Notes under the pieces: model-generated
Told to the model about the DNA's origin: nothing
Seen by the model: the letters and a program-made list of their open reading frames with translations, nothing else
The model's database searches: none
Source: Liolophura sinensis
Lineage: Eukaryota; Mollusca; Polyplacophora; Chitonida; Chitonidae
Length of the DNA stretch: 64,000 nt
Direction: 5' to 3'
Assembly: GCF_032854445.1 (NCBI RefSeq)
Contig: NC_088301.1
Coordinates: 52,005,187 to 52,069,186, forward strand
Made by a program: the position numbers and the translations under genes
In this document: positions 50,684-63,322 of the stretch, in pieces
Layout of the letters: each line of letters begins with the position of its first letter
Position numbering within the stretch: position 1 is the stretch's first letter

Positions 50684-51152
50684 AAAGGGTCTATAATCCA
50701 ATTCCTTACAACTCCCCCAATTTTCTTTGTATGCAAACTGAACATCTCGCCATTCAATTTTAACCAATGGAAAATTAGTATAAGCATGTGGCCGTGGGTT
50801 TTTTTCGTCGAAACTCAGCGTGTTGTTTCCGCTAAAATAACATGTTGAAACACAAATAATGATAATGCATACAAGCTTAACAATGAAAAATATTCACAAA
50901 AAGTTGATTAGTTTTATTAACTAAAAACTAACTCTAATTTATCAACCTTGAGGTTTGGTGGAGGAGTTCACATTGTAGGCTATATGTAGACAAAATTTTC
51001 GATTATTCCTTACGGTTTTTTAGCTTTGTTTTGATGAAATAGGTAACATAAGAGTGCTTCTAAAGCGTAATGCTGTCACTGGCATTCGTAAGGCTGAAAT
51101 AAAGTAGTATTAAAGTCACAATTCTTGAAATTTTTAACGGACACACACCAAC

Positions 51153-51215
51153 CTTATCTCTCTGTCGCTTTTCTTTCTTGTGCGAGGTCAAAATGGCGAG
51201 ATAGAAATACTTGTT
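51153..51215 (-). promoter_or_regulatory. Putative 5' UTR exon and start region of the RBM gene
   Basis: On minus, a short stretch holding CGCCATTTTGACC (a YY1-like site, plus-strand AAAATGGCGAG at 51190-51200) ends at AGAGATAAG followed by a GTTGGT donor at 51152. It could splice to the coding exon whose acceptor lies at 48968. The coding exon begins 10 nt before its ATG, so an upstream non-coding exon is required. The exact exon is a guess. Confidence 0.4.
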
Positions 51216-52445
51216 GTAGCGTGACGTCACCTGGGAGTATCACATGACTTTTCCGTCAATTTACGTCCGGCACAGGATTGTCTCCCCTTCCCATAAGTTC
51301 CAGGCACGCTGATACAGTGGTGATGTGAAAATTATTGATCGCCTTTTATGTAAGCTTTGTACACAATTTTGCGCTATTCTAGTATTGGATTGCTTGAAAT
51401 GTGTCACGTCGTCAAGAGATAAAATTATTGCCTAGCTCTTTATCAACTCACACAGCACTGTAGTCTAAGTTGTATAGGTATCGAAACAGTAATTTATAAC
51501 AACAACAACGACATTTTACGCATGCACGCACCGGTACCCGAATGTAGGCATGTATACCGATAACATAGCGTTGTTGTTGTAATGTTGTAATTAAAATATG
51601 GATACAATACACTGTGGTTAGTCGTTAAAAAATCTTAACGTCTTTCTACAGTTTTTTGGCTGCATCTAAAATTTTAAAAGTGTACTCATGCTGAATGTGT
51701 GCATTTGATTTGTACATGTACTTAATCTGCTGTTGTCATATCAATTTGGGTCCAAGTTAATAATACGCCAGCACATTTCTAGGGCTTAAGCAGTCTTAAC
51801 ATTTTTATTCTTTATTTGCAAAGGTTTATATTTTGTGTTGAAAAAAGGTTGCTTTCAAAACAAAAATGTATTAGTGCTCATATATTTATAGCTTTTAACC
51901 TTTAAGATTTTCTCTTTAGGAACCCATCAGCACCATGCACTTTGTCATATCACTCTGCGTGAACAGTAACTGATCCATGTCCACAATTCTCCTAAACAGG
52001 CTTAGCATTGAACTGTTTAATGCTGTAAACATGTACTAGAAAGAGATGAATTAGTAAGTAGAGTGGAGAGGTGTTTCTTCTTGTATGATGTAACTCAGTG
52101 TTTTCATTGGGTTTGACGTGTTATTTCAGTTATATATGATTAGATGTTTATCATAAGGTCCATGGAATCTGTGGATTTTACACTTTGCTTACGGACATTT
52201 GTTTTCACAGTTGTTTAGGTTAACTACTTTACTGACACACAGAAAATGCATACCTGGCTAAAATGTTAAGTGTACTTCCAACATGGGGTACACAAAACAT
52301 ATTAGCCACATAAGTTCCTGTCTGAACATGTGTGTACAGGTATGCTATCAATGGTGTCTATTGTCACCAGATTCCTTGTGGACATGTATGTTAATAATTG
52401 ATTTTTAAAATTTTTTGACAGGCCTGTGAGGTTAGATCTGTTACC

Positions 52446-55400
52446 ATGGATAAACATAGGGATGGTATTTACTACAAGTTGCTCTCTGCTAAAAGCCAAG
52501 GCATATTTGGAACTTCCAGACATGATGCTACTTCAAGACTGTCAAGTTACCTGACATATTGTCGCTTACGTTCTTTTTTACGTTTGCCGGTTGTGTATGC
52601 TGAGATACCTTCAGCAACTGATGTCATAGAAAAGAGAATGGCAACTCAGAATGTTAAATCAAAGGCTATAGTGACAGAAGCTGATGTACATGCATACCTG
52701 TTGAAAGAAACTGGCAGAGACAGACTGAAAGAGATGTTCACTAGAACGTAAGGGGATCATTTGTCTACTGTAAATTTTAAGTATGCTTGATACTTGCATG
52801 TTCAGGTATTACATGATTATTTAACTTGATATTTTTGGGATAATGCTTTTAAATTTTAGTGGAATTACTGCACCTGAAGCAGTATACTTCATCCACATGC
52901 ACTTTTCAATGTCTGTAAATATATTTACAGTATTATGAGCATCTTTACCCTAATTCCTCAACCTTTTTGAATATGAAAGTGCAATATATGCACATTTTTT
53001 ATTTGACATTGGAGACAAAACTAATGCCTTCAGAATATGCTTGAAGAAACACCTTGCAAACACGCGAAAAGATTGAAGAATTAAAGTATCTTAATATGTG
53101 TTACTGAGTGCATCCAGTGGTTGTATAGCCAACCCATTGGGTTTGATTCCTGTCTAGCTTATAATGTAATGTAAGTGTTTATAGCAGTATTGATTCTTCC
53201 CTATTTAGGATTGAGCTCACAGTAAGTGACTTTTGTTCAGAAACTTACTAGTTAGTTACATGTAAGTTCCATGTATGGGTTGGGATTCAAGTCATTAATG
53301 TCTAGTGGCAGCAGACCCATCATTTCCCAATATACAGCTCATAAACGTAGCTACACTCCGCCATCCATTGACTTAAAGGTTAAAATTAAAGCAGTGCTGT
53401 GAAAAAGACCAAGTAAATGAAAAATTATGTGTGACATAGTAGTTTCCTTGCTTTCAGATGCCAAGAAATATGGGTTGCAGGCTCAGTTAAACGTCCGTTG
53501 AAGGCCACTTTCTTCCACCAATACAGTGGGCTTAGCTTAGCAAATGTCAGTGGTTTATGCAAGGCACTCCAATTTTCTCCACTCATAAAACTGACTGCCA
53601 TAGTATAAATTATATATAAATTCTTGAGTGTGTTGTAAAATAACAGTTGAACAGATAAATAAATAAATAGATTTATAAATAAGAAAAGGCATTTATATTT
53701 TAAACTCTATTTAAATTTGGTTTATTGGAAATTTTTTTTTTTGCTTATGAAAGAGATAGAGGTTTTCAAGAATTTAACTGAGAGAAATATAAAAAGAGAG
53801 ATTCAATCTAATATCCTTATAAAATGTATGGCTCTTTTTGGAAGGTTGTTCGGGTTATACCCCTATTCAACATATTTTTATTTATGGCTTAATGTTCGAG
53901 ATCTCAAGGTCTTCTTCAATAATTGTAGAGAAAATGGGCGCTACAGCACAGAGATTGAAAATATTGGCATTACCATAACAAATGCCTGTGGATGTGCATT
54001 TGTATTTTCATCAATCATCAGTAGTAGAAGGGCCAGGGATGAGTTTTTGGACAAAAATAAACTCACAGTTTTCACAACAAGGTTTAAAGCAGCAGTAAGT
54101 ATATGGGTGATATACAGTTACTAAAGACATCATAAGATACAAAGCAACGCAAGCCCTTGTATTTATTCATTTATTTGATTGGTGCTTTAAGCCTAAGTCA
54201 AGAATATTTCATTTATTCAATGACAGCCAGCATAGTGGTTGGATGAAACCGGGCAGAGCCCAGGGGAAACCCACATTCATCCGCAGGTTGCTGACAGACC
54301 TGCATGGTGTTGTAAGATGGTGAATCATGTTGGTGCTGATGTCTAAGCTGGGTAAATTTGTTTCCTGGGGCTATATGTAGATGGGGAAGCCCAGGTTGTC
54401 AGCAGTTTAATGATATTGGGGTTGTGCTAAGCCAAGCAGCTGTTTCATGTTGCCTGCTGACTGCTTGATTTGTTCATTATAGTGATTGCAGTCATATACA
54501 TGTAAGTGTTTATAAGAGCAGACTTGAATAAGCACTTGGATTACCTCAGTGGTATTTCATTTGCACTCCTAGTCAGTCTGTTTCTAACACATTGAAGAAA
54601 GATACATGTACATAGTGTAGCTTGTTTTTGACATGACTAATTATTTATGCTGCTCATATCTGCATTTCAGAGACTTATGAATGACAGAATAATATTAACT
54701 GTGTTGAAAGATGGAGCCTGGTGGGCCCTGAAGTTGGGATGTTTCTTACTACCATTCTTGTAAATATGAACTAATTTTTTTAATTTTGACGGTTCCGAAT
54801 GTTGTACCTTGTTTCAGTCTATATGTAACTCTTCTAGTTCTCATGCAAGTATGTGAAAAGTGGATAAAGCAGTCTCAAGTGACCTAATCTTGAAGATGCC
54901 AGCAGACCCGCTTTCAAAACGTTTTATTCTCTTTGCTGCTTGTTGACTGATTTGAGTGAAGTTGATTATTGGTAATGCTGGTTGTGGAAATGCAGGGGTT
55001 AAGATGAAGTCCATTTGTTTATTTCATTGATGTTTATAAACACTTCCAAAAACTTCCTTATTGTACTTAAAAGCTATAAGAGCTGAAGCATTGTGATTTG
55101 AACGTGTACCTGCTGGTTTAGTGCTTCGAACATCGGGGTACAACATATTAATCTCTTTGTGGGAGATTAGCAGGTGGACTGGTAATGTTATATCATATGT
55201 GGGAAAGTGTGTCAGCAACATGCCTGAAATCATTGTTTTTTCCTGGGATCTTTTTAGGATTCCTTCACCCATAAAAGTGACTGCAATCATATGAGTGAAA
55301 GCTGTTGAGGATGACATTAAACACCAATCAAATAAAATAAATCCCTTCCTTGGTAATCTCCATATTGCATGTTAGCTGGCAGGGAAATAAATCCCTTCCT

Positions 55401-58017
55401 CGGTTTTGTCCATATTGCATATTAGCTGGTAAAATAGCTTGATAACTAAACGTGACTTTTTCTGCTGTCTAATACACTGACATTTCACACAGCTATTGTA
55501 TTGTGTATAGTGACAGAATAGAGACTTCTTCTGTTTCTATTTTCACACAGATTGGTATCGCAGAGTATAGCAGTGTATAGAAATAAAAGTTCACCCTTTG
55601 AGTATGCTGCTGGAAGCTGTAAGTTACTGCACACACAAACATCAATTTGTGTAAAGCCAAATTTAAGCAATGATATTTGAAGCAATGATAATAAAAATGT
55701 GGTACATGTAATAACATCAGCTTTTGCTGTGTTCAGTAACCCGATTCGATGATTCATGTCGTGAATTTGGTTGAAGGAACTAGGCGGAATCAATCGGACA
55801 GTTTTGCAAGTCATGCCAATGAAACAGGATGGTGAATGCATAGGCAGTTTGTGCTTTTGTTTTGCTGGAAGTGAGTAGCTTGTTGCTGTTGGTGTTTGAC
55901 TACAGTGAGATCGAGGACATGCATGGACAGAGGATGAGAAGGATAAATTGTTAGCCGATATCTTAGTATAGTCTTCATGGACCTTTTCCTCATCAGCCAT
56001 CTTTACTAAACTTCCCCAGGTGAAGGTCACAGACTCGATCCTTCAGATAACTTTTGAGTTTATGAGTCGTATATACCACTTGTGATGTCAAAAGAAGGGG
56101 ATTCATTTGACTGATAGACCTGCTGCCGAATGCAGTCTTTGTTTCTGATACTGTGTAATATGGTTAAGGTACTGGAGCTATGTCATTTTAGGTCTTTGTA
56201 GGGGTTATGTTTGTTCCCAGTGAAGTTCATAGATTGTCTATCGGTATGTTGATTTTGTCAGAGGCCAGTTCATTTTTGATGCTGACATTTAACATGTATA
56301 TGTTTTGTGATGACTGTTAGTCTTGGCTCCACCTGACGAAAGTACTGTGTTGCTGCAACCTTTTCGCTACTGTAAACTTCCAAGAAAGTCGATCGTCGTC
56401 ATATGACTAAAAAATTGATAAGTACGACGTTAAACACAAGCACTCACTCTCTCCAAGAAAGTTGAGACTGAAACCATGGCAGGCAAATGAGGAGATTGTG
56501 TATTTAAGTGAAAAGATGGCAGTTTTTATGTTCAGCTCTATGCCCTATTGCTATGGCCTATTCAGAATTATGGGTTTACACCCAAGTCTATGCCCATTGC
56601 ACCCATTGAGCAGTCTGCTGGCAAGTGCTCAATCTTTTGAAAACAAGTTAGCTCCTCTACTCGCAGCATGTGCTTTTATGTTCGGATAGCTCAGGACAGT
56701 GTTGTAGTGTTGTGACGTCATACAGCAAAATGCCTCATCTTGGCACTTTCCAAAAAGGTTAGCTCAAAAAACAGTATTAGATCACCATGTAATTAAATGA
56801 CATTATACTATCTGAAATATAACTTTATTTTTTAGTCTTTTCTGGATGTATGATTAAGATGAATCTTGGTCTGAAAGCCAGTCTGGCAGGAGGTGTAATT
56901 GGATCTGTAATGGGGTAAGGGCTCATAAATAGTAGAATACACATTTTTGGAAGAGAAAAAAGTTGAGAACAAAATTTTCCAGTAACTGTTTCCAAATATT
57001 CCTAAAGTACATGAAACTTTCTTTACTAAAACTGTTTTCAGCACGCAATAACCGAGGCACTGTTCATTAAACACAAGAAATGATCGTTTGATTGGTTTGT
57101 TGTAATTGTACAAGCTGTGTATGTTAAATATGCAGCAATGCAGACTGCAAAGAGGCACTAGAGGTGGACATTTTAAATGAGCTCAATATCCTGGATTTAG
57201 GCTGTTGTTTTTGAGTACTTTTATTGTTGACAGGCTTGGAGCAGGGCTGGCTATATACGGCATGATGTATGCCAGTGGTGAACTCCAGGAAGACAGGCAC
57301 TTTAGGGAAATTCAAGCTCTACTAGAAACACAGAAGTAAGCGATTGACTTCATCAAACAGTATATATCACACTTCTTGGGGCGTTGATGGCTCAGATGGT
57401 AAACACACTGGCTTGGTGCAAGTGTTTAGCCCTTGACCATTGAGATTGCATACTGGAATCCGGCTCTTGATACCTCGGATGTGGCTTAAATCACGAGGTT
57501 GTCAGGTTCCTAGTGAATGTCAGTGGTTTACTCTTGAGCACTCTGGTTTGCCCCAATCATAATCTTGACCTGCACACTCAAAATCACTGCCTGGCTTATA
57601 AAACACAAAGGCACTTATTCCTACAGTAATAATTCTTCTCCAGCTGTATGTGGGAAAGTTTGCCAGCAACTGCAGATGGTTGTAGGTTTTCCCCAGGCTC
57701 TACCCCACCATAATGCTGGCTGCTGTCGTTTAAGCGAAATATTCTTGAGTATGGCATAAAACACTAATCAGATAAAGTAAATTTTACAGTAATATGGCCA
57801 TGTTAACAGAGGAATGCACATTTGAATCATTTTTGATCTAGTTGATACCACGAACTCCAATATGTTCATCCTCTCAAATCCTGTGATATTGTTGTCTGAT
57901 GTCATAACTACATGTTGTTAGTACATAGTTTGTGCATGAAAGTAATTTTTATTATTTTCTCATTTTTTCAGAGAACATGAGATAATGTTTACTAGTGTTA
58001 TACCGCAGCCAAGTTGA
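52446..58017 (+). CDS. TIMMDC1: TIMMDC1, mitochondrial complex I assembly factor
   Basis: Inner-membrane protein of the Tim17/22/23 family needed to assemble the membrane arm of complex I (family knowledge). Exons: 52446-52747, 53929-54094, 54671-54759, 55551-55618, 56836-56914, 57234-57335, 57972-58017 (TGA). They total 852 nt and 283 aa, against about 285 in human, with all phases agreeing. Recognisable parts are TGRDRLKEMF (human-like SGWDRLRELF), NACGCAFVFSSIISSRR, the charged TRFKAARLMNDR segment, LKDGAWWALKLGCF, AVYRNKSSPFEYAAGS and the glycine-rich membrane segment IKMNLGLKASLAGGVIG. Several hydrophobic helices are visible. Exon 4 (68 nt) is short and was found only by matching SIAVYRNKS to the family. 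A 5' non-coding exon probably lies upstream, because an acceptor sits at 52421, before the ATG. AATAAA at 58271. Confidence 0.93.
53455..53665 (+). mobile_element. Degenerate SINE-like repeat
   Basis: Resembles the 57.4-kb repeat: a GTCAGTGGTTTATGCAAGG core and a tail ATTCTTGAGTGTGTTGTAAA followed by AAATAAATAAATAG. No clear tRNA head. TIMMDC1 intron 1. Confidence 0.4.
54155..54310 (-). mobile_element. Truncated SINE, 3' half
   Basis: Reverse complement of the SINE tail and body: TTTGATTGGTGCTTTAAGCC, CAAGAATATTTCATTTATTC, AACCGGGCAGAGCCCAGG and CATCCGCAGGTTGCTGACAG. The tRNA head is missing. TIMMDC1 intron 2. Confidence 0.75.
55190..55340 (+). mobile_element. Degenerate SINE 3' part
   Basis: Weak match to the family body (GGGAAAGTGTGTCAGCAAC) ending in the clear tail ACATTAAACACCAATCAAAT. 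TIMMDC1 intron 3. Confidence 0.5.
55335..55430 (+). repeat. 50-bp tandem duplication
   Basis: Two copies of AAATAAATCCCTTCCT...CATATTGCAT(G/A)TTAGCTGG, offset by 50 bp, in TIMMDC1 intron 3. The first starts in the tail of a SINE relic. Confidence 0.8.
56385..56452 (+). mobile_element. Second SINE family, 3' tail fragment
   Basis: GTCGTCATATGACTAAAAAA and ACGTTAAACACAAGCACTCA are the reverse complement of the left end of the 49.2-kb element, with the shared CATATGAC core. TIMMDC1 intron 4. Confidence 0.6.
57381..57780 (+). mobile_element. SINE copy, rearranged or extended
   Basis: The tRNA-like head starts near 57381 (GGCGTTGATGGCTCAGATGG), with a long middle. The family 3' body is at 57650-57780: GCCAGCAACTGCAGATGG, CACCATAATGCTGGCTGC, GAAATATTCTTGAGTATGGC and ACACTAATCAGATAAA. 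It lies in intron 6 of TIMMDC1. Confidence 0.7.
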
Positions 58018-58744
58018 ATTAATGTATGTTTAGAAGAGTAGACGCCGAGGTACTCCTACCAGCGTGGTGAAAAATTACCTAACTACTGTATACTGACAAT
58101 TGTACGTTAAAGAGCGGATGATACGTATGTGTCTTGATGTCTTTGACCTTTGAGTCATCCTGTATAAAGGTGGATATAAAACTAATATGAGTGCCAATAT
58201 CTATGTATTTTCTGTATTTTTCTTTCTTTTTTTTTTTTTGTACAAATTAAATAGTATTTAAGCCATGTACAATAAAACCGAGCCATGTTGGTTAATTGTT
58301 CTTGTTGTAGGTACAGCAATTGTGTGCATTTTTTTCTTTACATTTCCGTTGCCAGAGTTATATCACATGGTAAAAAATATGCCATATTTCAAGACATCAG
58401 TAAAGGTAACATCAGCTGGACAAGAACACATATATGCATTACTTCAGTGCAAAGAACTCTGATTCCATATACCTAGTGGCATCAGTATAGATGTTATTAT
58501 TTGTGAGGAAGTTTGTCAGAATGCTGCCAGTGGTCTAGGTGTCATGACTGGTGTCTTTGGCATAAGACTTCAGTGAGGAAGCAGGGGGCTTGCTGGCACA
58601 GATGTGTAAGGCGATGGCTTCCTTAAGGTCCCATGTTCAAATCAAGCTCTTGCTGATGCTGCTGAGGCATCAAGTCAGGAGGTTTATGAGCTACCTGGTT
58701 AAAGGTTGATGGTTTTCTCTGGGTGGTCTAGTTTCCACCTCTCG

Positions 58745-59005
58745 TAAATCTTACTGCCATCACATAAGTTATGCCTCATTGTCCGGAGACCTGGGAGCGC
58801 ACCTGGGCTGTGTCCAAGTAAAGACTTTAAAAATGATACGTGTTGCTGAGAGGTTACAGCAAGGAAACGGGACTTGTTGGCCCAGTCTAATTATAATGTG
58901 ATTGGGTGGGGTGTCCTCTCTGGTGCTTTGGCATGATGCATGTACTTGTACAATCATGAGTAAAAAATTCTTGAATCTGGTGTTAATCAAATAGCAAATA
59001 AATAA
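58745..59005 (+). mobile_element. Diverged SINE-like repeat, copy B
   Basis: Plus-oriented relative of 8440-8720: GCTGAGAGGTTACAGCAAGG, GTGTCCTCTCTGGTGCTTTG, GGCATGATGCATG and tail GGTGTTAATCAAATAGCAAA ending in TAAATAAATAAA. 3' flank of TIMMDC1. Confidence 0.5.
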
Positions 59006-59411
59006 ATAAATGGTCATCAATCAAAGACACCAGTCATGACACCTAGACCAGCGGTAACATTCTCTTTAATATCTTTTGTTTGAATTCCTACAAAGAGCAT
59101 TTAATGAGGCCTCCTCCATTGTGCTTGGGTCCTTAGTAGGAATAAGCATTCAACCATGCTTGAAGGTGGTCATACATGTACATGAACCAGTATACATTAC
59201 AAAGCTCACTGGAGATTATTGCTTGCCTTCCAGCTGTATGTCATACACCACTATGTAACAGGGTGATATATGTGCCATTTACCTCAGGGCTAGAAGCACA
59301 GACTCCAGAGATCGCTGGTTCAAATTCCCAGCTGATAGGCCAGCCATATTAGGGTAGTGAATGCTTTGGTGGAAACCGTGTGACTGTTCAACTCTCGTTT
59401 CTTGGTTAGTC

Positions 59412-59590
59412 ACGATTTATTTATTGATTTATTTGATTGGGTTTTACACCATACTCAAGAATATTTCACTTATACATCAGCCGCCAGCATTATGGTAGGA
59501 GGAAACCGGCAGAAACCCACGACCATCCACAGGTTGCTGGCAGGCCTTCCAATGTACAGCCAGAAAGTGGTTAGTCACGAGGATGTGCTT
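59412..59590 (-). mobile_element. Truncated SINE, 3' half
   Basis: Same family in reverse: TTTGATTGGGTTTTACACC, CTCAAGAATATTTCACTTAT, CCAGCATTATGGTAGGAGG and CCACAGGTTGCTGGCAGG. Intergenic between TIMMDC1 and twinfilin. Confidence 0.75.
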
Positions 59591-62500
59591 AGAAAAACTG
59601 GGGGTGAATGTAACAGGGTAATATACATGCGCTATCTATTTTCGGAATGTAGTGAATTTTAGTCTTGTGGTAGAAGTATGGACTCCAAACCCAGAGATTA
59701 CTGGTTCAGATCACCAGCTGGTAGGCCTGTCACAACTAGTTCACTCTGGAGGTAAAATTTTGTTCATCTGGTCTGGTGATGTCTACTACTTGCAAGGACC
59801 AAAATATCCTTAAGGCACTTCTTTATTTTATGCGACACATTCTTGAGTCTGTCATCAAACAACACCCCAGGAAATAGGAAGGCTTACATGTACTTGTGCA
59901 TACAAATCACCCAGGGACACAAATTCTGGCTCATTCATAACTTCCTGTAATAGAGTAATAGTATACAATGTAAGAACAGGTACTCTTTAACACCAGTACG
60001 TCAACACAAGTTTATTGGGAGCTTTCACAAAGTTATAATATATATTGTAACTGAGCTATGGGTGTGTTGCCAGTACTTCACCTAACAACATTAACATTTT
60101 AATTTTTTCAGGGTAGGTGGGGTTGGGAAGGATTTATGAAGTCAAAAAGAATTGCTACTAAGCTATAAGGTGCGAGTCTGAAAAAAAAAAAAGATTTGAG
60201 TAGCGGTAATTTGTCTTGTCAATCACATCAACTCATTACAAATCAACCTACACAGACCATCTAGGTTGTGTTTACTTGATACAGTTTGTTGTGGTGACAT
60301 GTTTTGTAACAACTCTCTTGTTAGCACAACAAATCATATCATATGACCACCACTATATGACAAACGTTTGTAATAAAATTTGCTGCTACCAAGTATTAAA
60401 AAATTATCACTAACAAAGACAGATAATAAATCTATATGACTGCACGTCAGCTTTTATTTCATTCCTGATGTGGATGATTAACAAATTCTGCATACTGCAA
60501 ATAGAGTTTTCATCACACAGCAATAAAAAACAACTCAATCACTTTTACCTCTTGTACATGCATTTGCAAACAACTATAGCAAATAGGTTTATTTCATCGC
60601 TATTGTCCTGCGGATGTTTATCGGGCAGTGATTGAAAATTATGGAAAATATCCAATAAAATTCAGCATACTTTGTTTTTTGCACTTAGGGTAATTTACAA
60701 GTGATGTTTACAGTTTTTATAAAAGTAAATTTACAACTGCACCAAACACAAACATTGTAGGCTACTTCATACATGTAGGTGAAGTATGCAAATTATGTGT
60801 GTGTACACAGTGGGTTGTTTTTATAGAAAATTAGATTCATGAAGTCCTTGTCTTCGGTAAAAAATACTGCTGATATTCAGAAGAGATTTGTTTCTATAAC
60901 ATGTTTCAAAACCACGGATATTACAATACAATATTTTCGCTTCATTTCAAATTTCTTGAGTTTAAATGATTAATATTACTATGCTCACATGAGAAAAGGG
61001 ATAATTGATATTTCATCTACACTCATGCGACACATCAGTGGTACACGTACATGGAAAGACTAACTACATCAAATGAACATGCCTTGGTACAGCAGGATGT
61101 GTGATCAGAGTTAGCAAACGAGACAACCTTTTGTATCTTGTTTAAATTCAGGATGTGCAGTAAAGGGTAGTTGAAAGCTTTGTTGCACAACAATTTGACA
61201 ACTCTTGGCAGTCAACTTTCCAGAAACTACACTGTTACCTGTTTGGGTGTGCTACACATATGGTGATAATTTTGCGGGAAAAATTCAGACAGGTTACCTG
61301 AAATTTCATTCCCAATCATGACAATGTAGCCCCACTACAGGAGTACCCTAGATATTCAAGATCACAACTTGCAACACTTGGTATGCTATGTTCATGGAAA
61401 CAGCGGTACCAAAAAAGGGCGGTAAACAGAGCTGGACACCACTATGTTAACATGCTGTTTCCCTACTTGATGAACAAGTATACTGAGAAATCCAAATGAA
61501 TTAATATCTTACACAGAGTCAGTTATTGGATACAGTGTGAAGCATATAAAAGGGGATATAAATGTTGTGTTGCCCAATGGTTTGGAATAGCTATCCTGGC
61601 TTTACTGGGATTTACAATCTTTGTCAGCATCTTTAAACTTGGACAAAACACTTATTGTGTACCTGCTGAAGCTGATGCTGTGGTACCCTGTGCTCTCTAA
61701 AAACATACCTACTGTAATAGAGATTATCAATAAGACTATTAGAATCTCACTACATCCCTCAGCTTCTGAATTTTCAATCTCTTTCATTTAACTTCATTCA
61801 ACCGACATTTAATTATATTATTTACTAAAATAAAACAATATACAGGTACATGTATGTGTGCATCATGAATTACTTTTGAATTTCACTATCCATGAAATTG
61901 AGGAATGGTTGATTTATGTTATAACAAAAAAAAAAAAAAATAACAACTGTAACAACCAATTGATCACAGGACCAGCAAGGTATAAAAACAAGCTGGCCAA
62001 AAAGGTTTACATGAAAAAGTTGCAACATTCCCCTGGTTTTTACATAAAAGAACCCTTCCAACACAAAAGTATTTTACCAAAAAATACAATCTATAATTCT
62101 TCTACATGTGTAACTAGGGTATAGCAGAAACACATTAGTACAGAATATATTAACAAACCACTGTATATGTACAGTGTCACTATAGATTGCATCTGTTTTC
62201 AGGACCTCCTGCACTGGCTGATATTTGCATAATACAGGTGATTTTTTTACTACAGATGCAAGATGGAAGCATTCTGTCAATGAGATGAACTACAACACAT
62301 CAATTTTTTTGATTACCTCACGAAATGTTAAGATCAAAACTACAATCATTTTGTTAGATTTCTGTAAATAACAAAGTAATGCTTTCCTTTCCATTAGAAA
62401 CCTCAGAGATACATTCCAGAAGCAGGCACTATTATACATATATTATACAATGTTACTCTTCCAACTTGAGTTAACAGCATTCTTGACAGGTTATTAAGAT

Positions 62501-62637
62501 GAGTATACACTGCAGTTTTGCTGCAGAAAGCAATTTTAGCTCTCTGTGAAATATCGTTGCTGTTACTTTGTTCAATTTGTGCAGAGTAACCAGTGAGAAT
62601 AGAAGGCCTGAACACAATAACTACAGTGAAATCAGGA

Positions 62638-63322
62638 TTAACTATCCGCCGAGGGCTTTGTTATTCTTCTGGGTCCACGCCCACCTGGACCTTTAGGTTT
62701 TGCAAATGCTTGCTTCACAATATTCTGCTTTGGATGTACTTCACTGTAAACATACTCTTCGGTGAGCTCACTGCCCTTGTCAATTTCAAGCTGAAATCAG
62801 ACACAAAAGATAATGCAGTAATACTTCCCATGATATACAAGCAGGAAGACATTAGATCTGCAGAATATCTGCTCTCTGAATTGACCTACATGTTCAAGCA
62901 TACACTATATTTAGGTGGATTGATAAGACCTCACTACCGATTCCAAAACATTAGTAATCAGAATTCACAAATTTGTAAAATACCAGTATTTTGGAAACAT
63001 AATCTTGACGTTATTTCATATGCATCAACAGTGATCAGGAAGTAATTAACAATACAACCTGCAGGTGCAGATGCAAATAAATAAAGGCGCAAATAGCATT
63101 TTAATTATCTTTGACAGTCAAAAGAAAAGTAAATTTAATGCAAAAATACATGGTTTGCTTTACACCTCTAGCAACCTGGTCTTAAGCCAACAGTACATAC
63201 CTTTTTTTCAATGTCCATTTTGAGCTGATCCTCCATGACAGACAGAAAAGGGGCCTTACAGCTAGAGTACAGCATCCGTTCCTTGATTGAGCATGAATAC
63301 CCAGGCATTGAGTATATAAAAA
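62638..63322 (-). CDS. TWF1: Twinfilin, last two exons (rest outside window)
   Basis: Actin monomer-binding and barbed-end capping protein with two ADF-H domains; the C-terminal tail binds capping protein (family knowledge). Visible exons on minus: 63322-63201 (enters in phase 2) and 62790-62638 (TAA). The first gives the end of the second ADF-H domain: [20 protein letters not shown] and [12 protein letters not shown]. The second gives [18 protein letters not shown], then [19 protein letters not shown] and [14 protein letters not shown], the conserved twinfilin tail. No further coding exon was found between 63323 and 64000, so the remaining exons lie to the right. TWF1 and TWF2 cannot be separated; invertebrates usually have one gene. 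A minus-strand AATAAA (60458-60453) would imply a 2.2-kb 3' UTR. Confidence 0.93.

Larger units (their letters stand above)
48968..52445. promoter_or_regulatory. Divergent promoter region of the RBM gene and TIMMDC1
   Basis: Start codons lie 3.5 kb apart on opposite strands. The likely start region is at 51150-51400, with a YY1-like AAAATGGCG (51190-51198), CACATGAC and TTTCCG on the plus strand. Also holds a SINE, a MITE and a tRNA-like GTTTGAATCC near 50380. TIMMDC1 needs a 5' exon here to splice to the acceptor at 52421. Confidence 0.45.
58018..62637. other. Region between TIMMDC1 and twinfilin, mostly 3' UTR and repeats
   Basis: The genes converge. TIMMDC1 AATAAA lies at 58271. Repeats at 58745-59005 and 59412-59590, plus tRNA-like B-box fragments (CTGGTTCAAATTCCC near 59310 and CTGGTTCAGATCACC near 59700). 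From about 60430 to 62637 the sequence is AT-rich and may be a long twinfilin 3' UTR. No other gene is seen. Confidence 0.55.
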
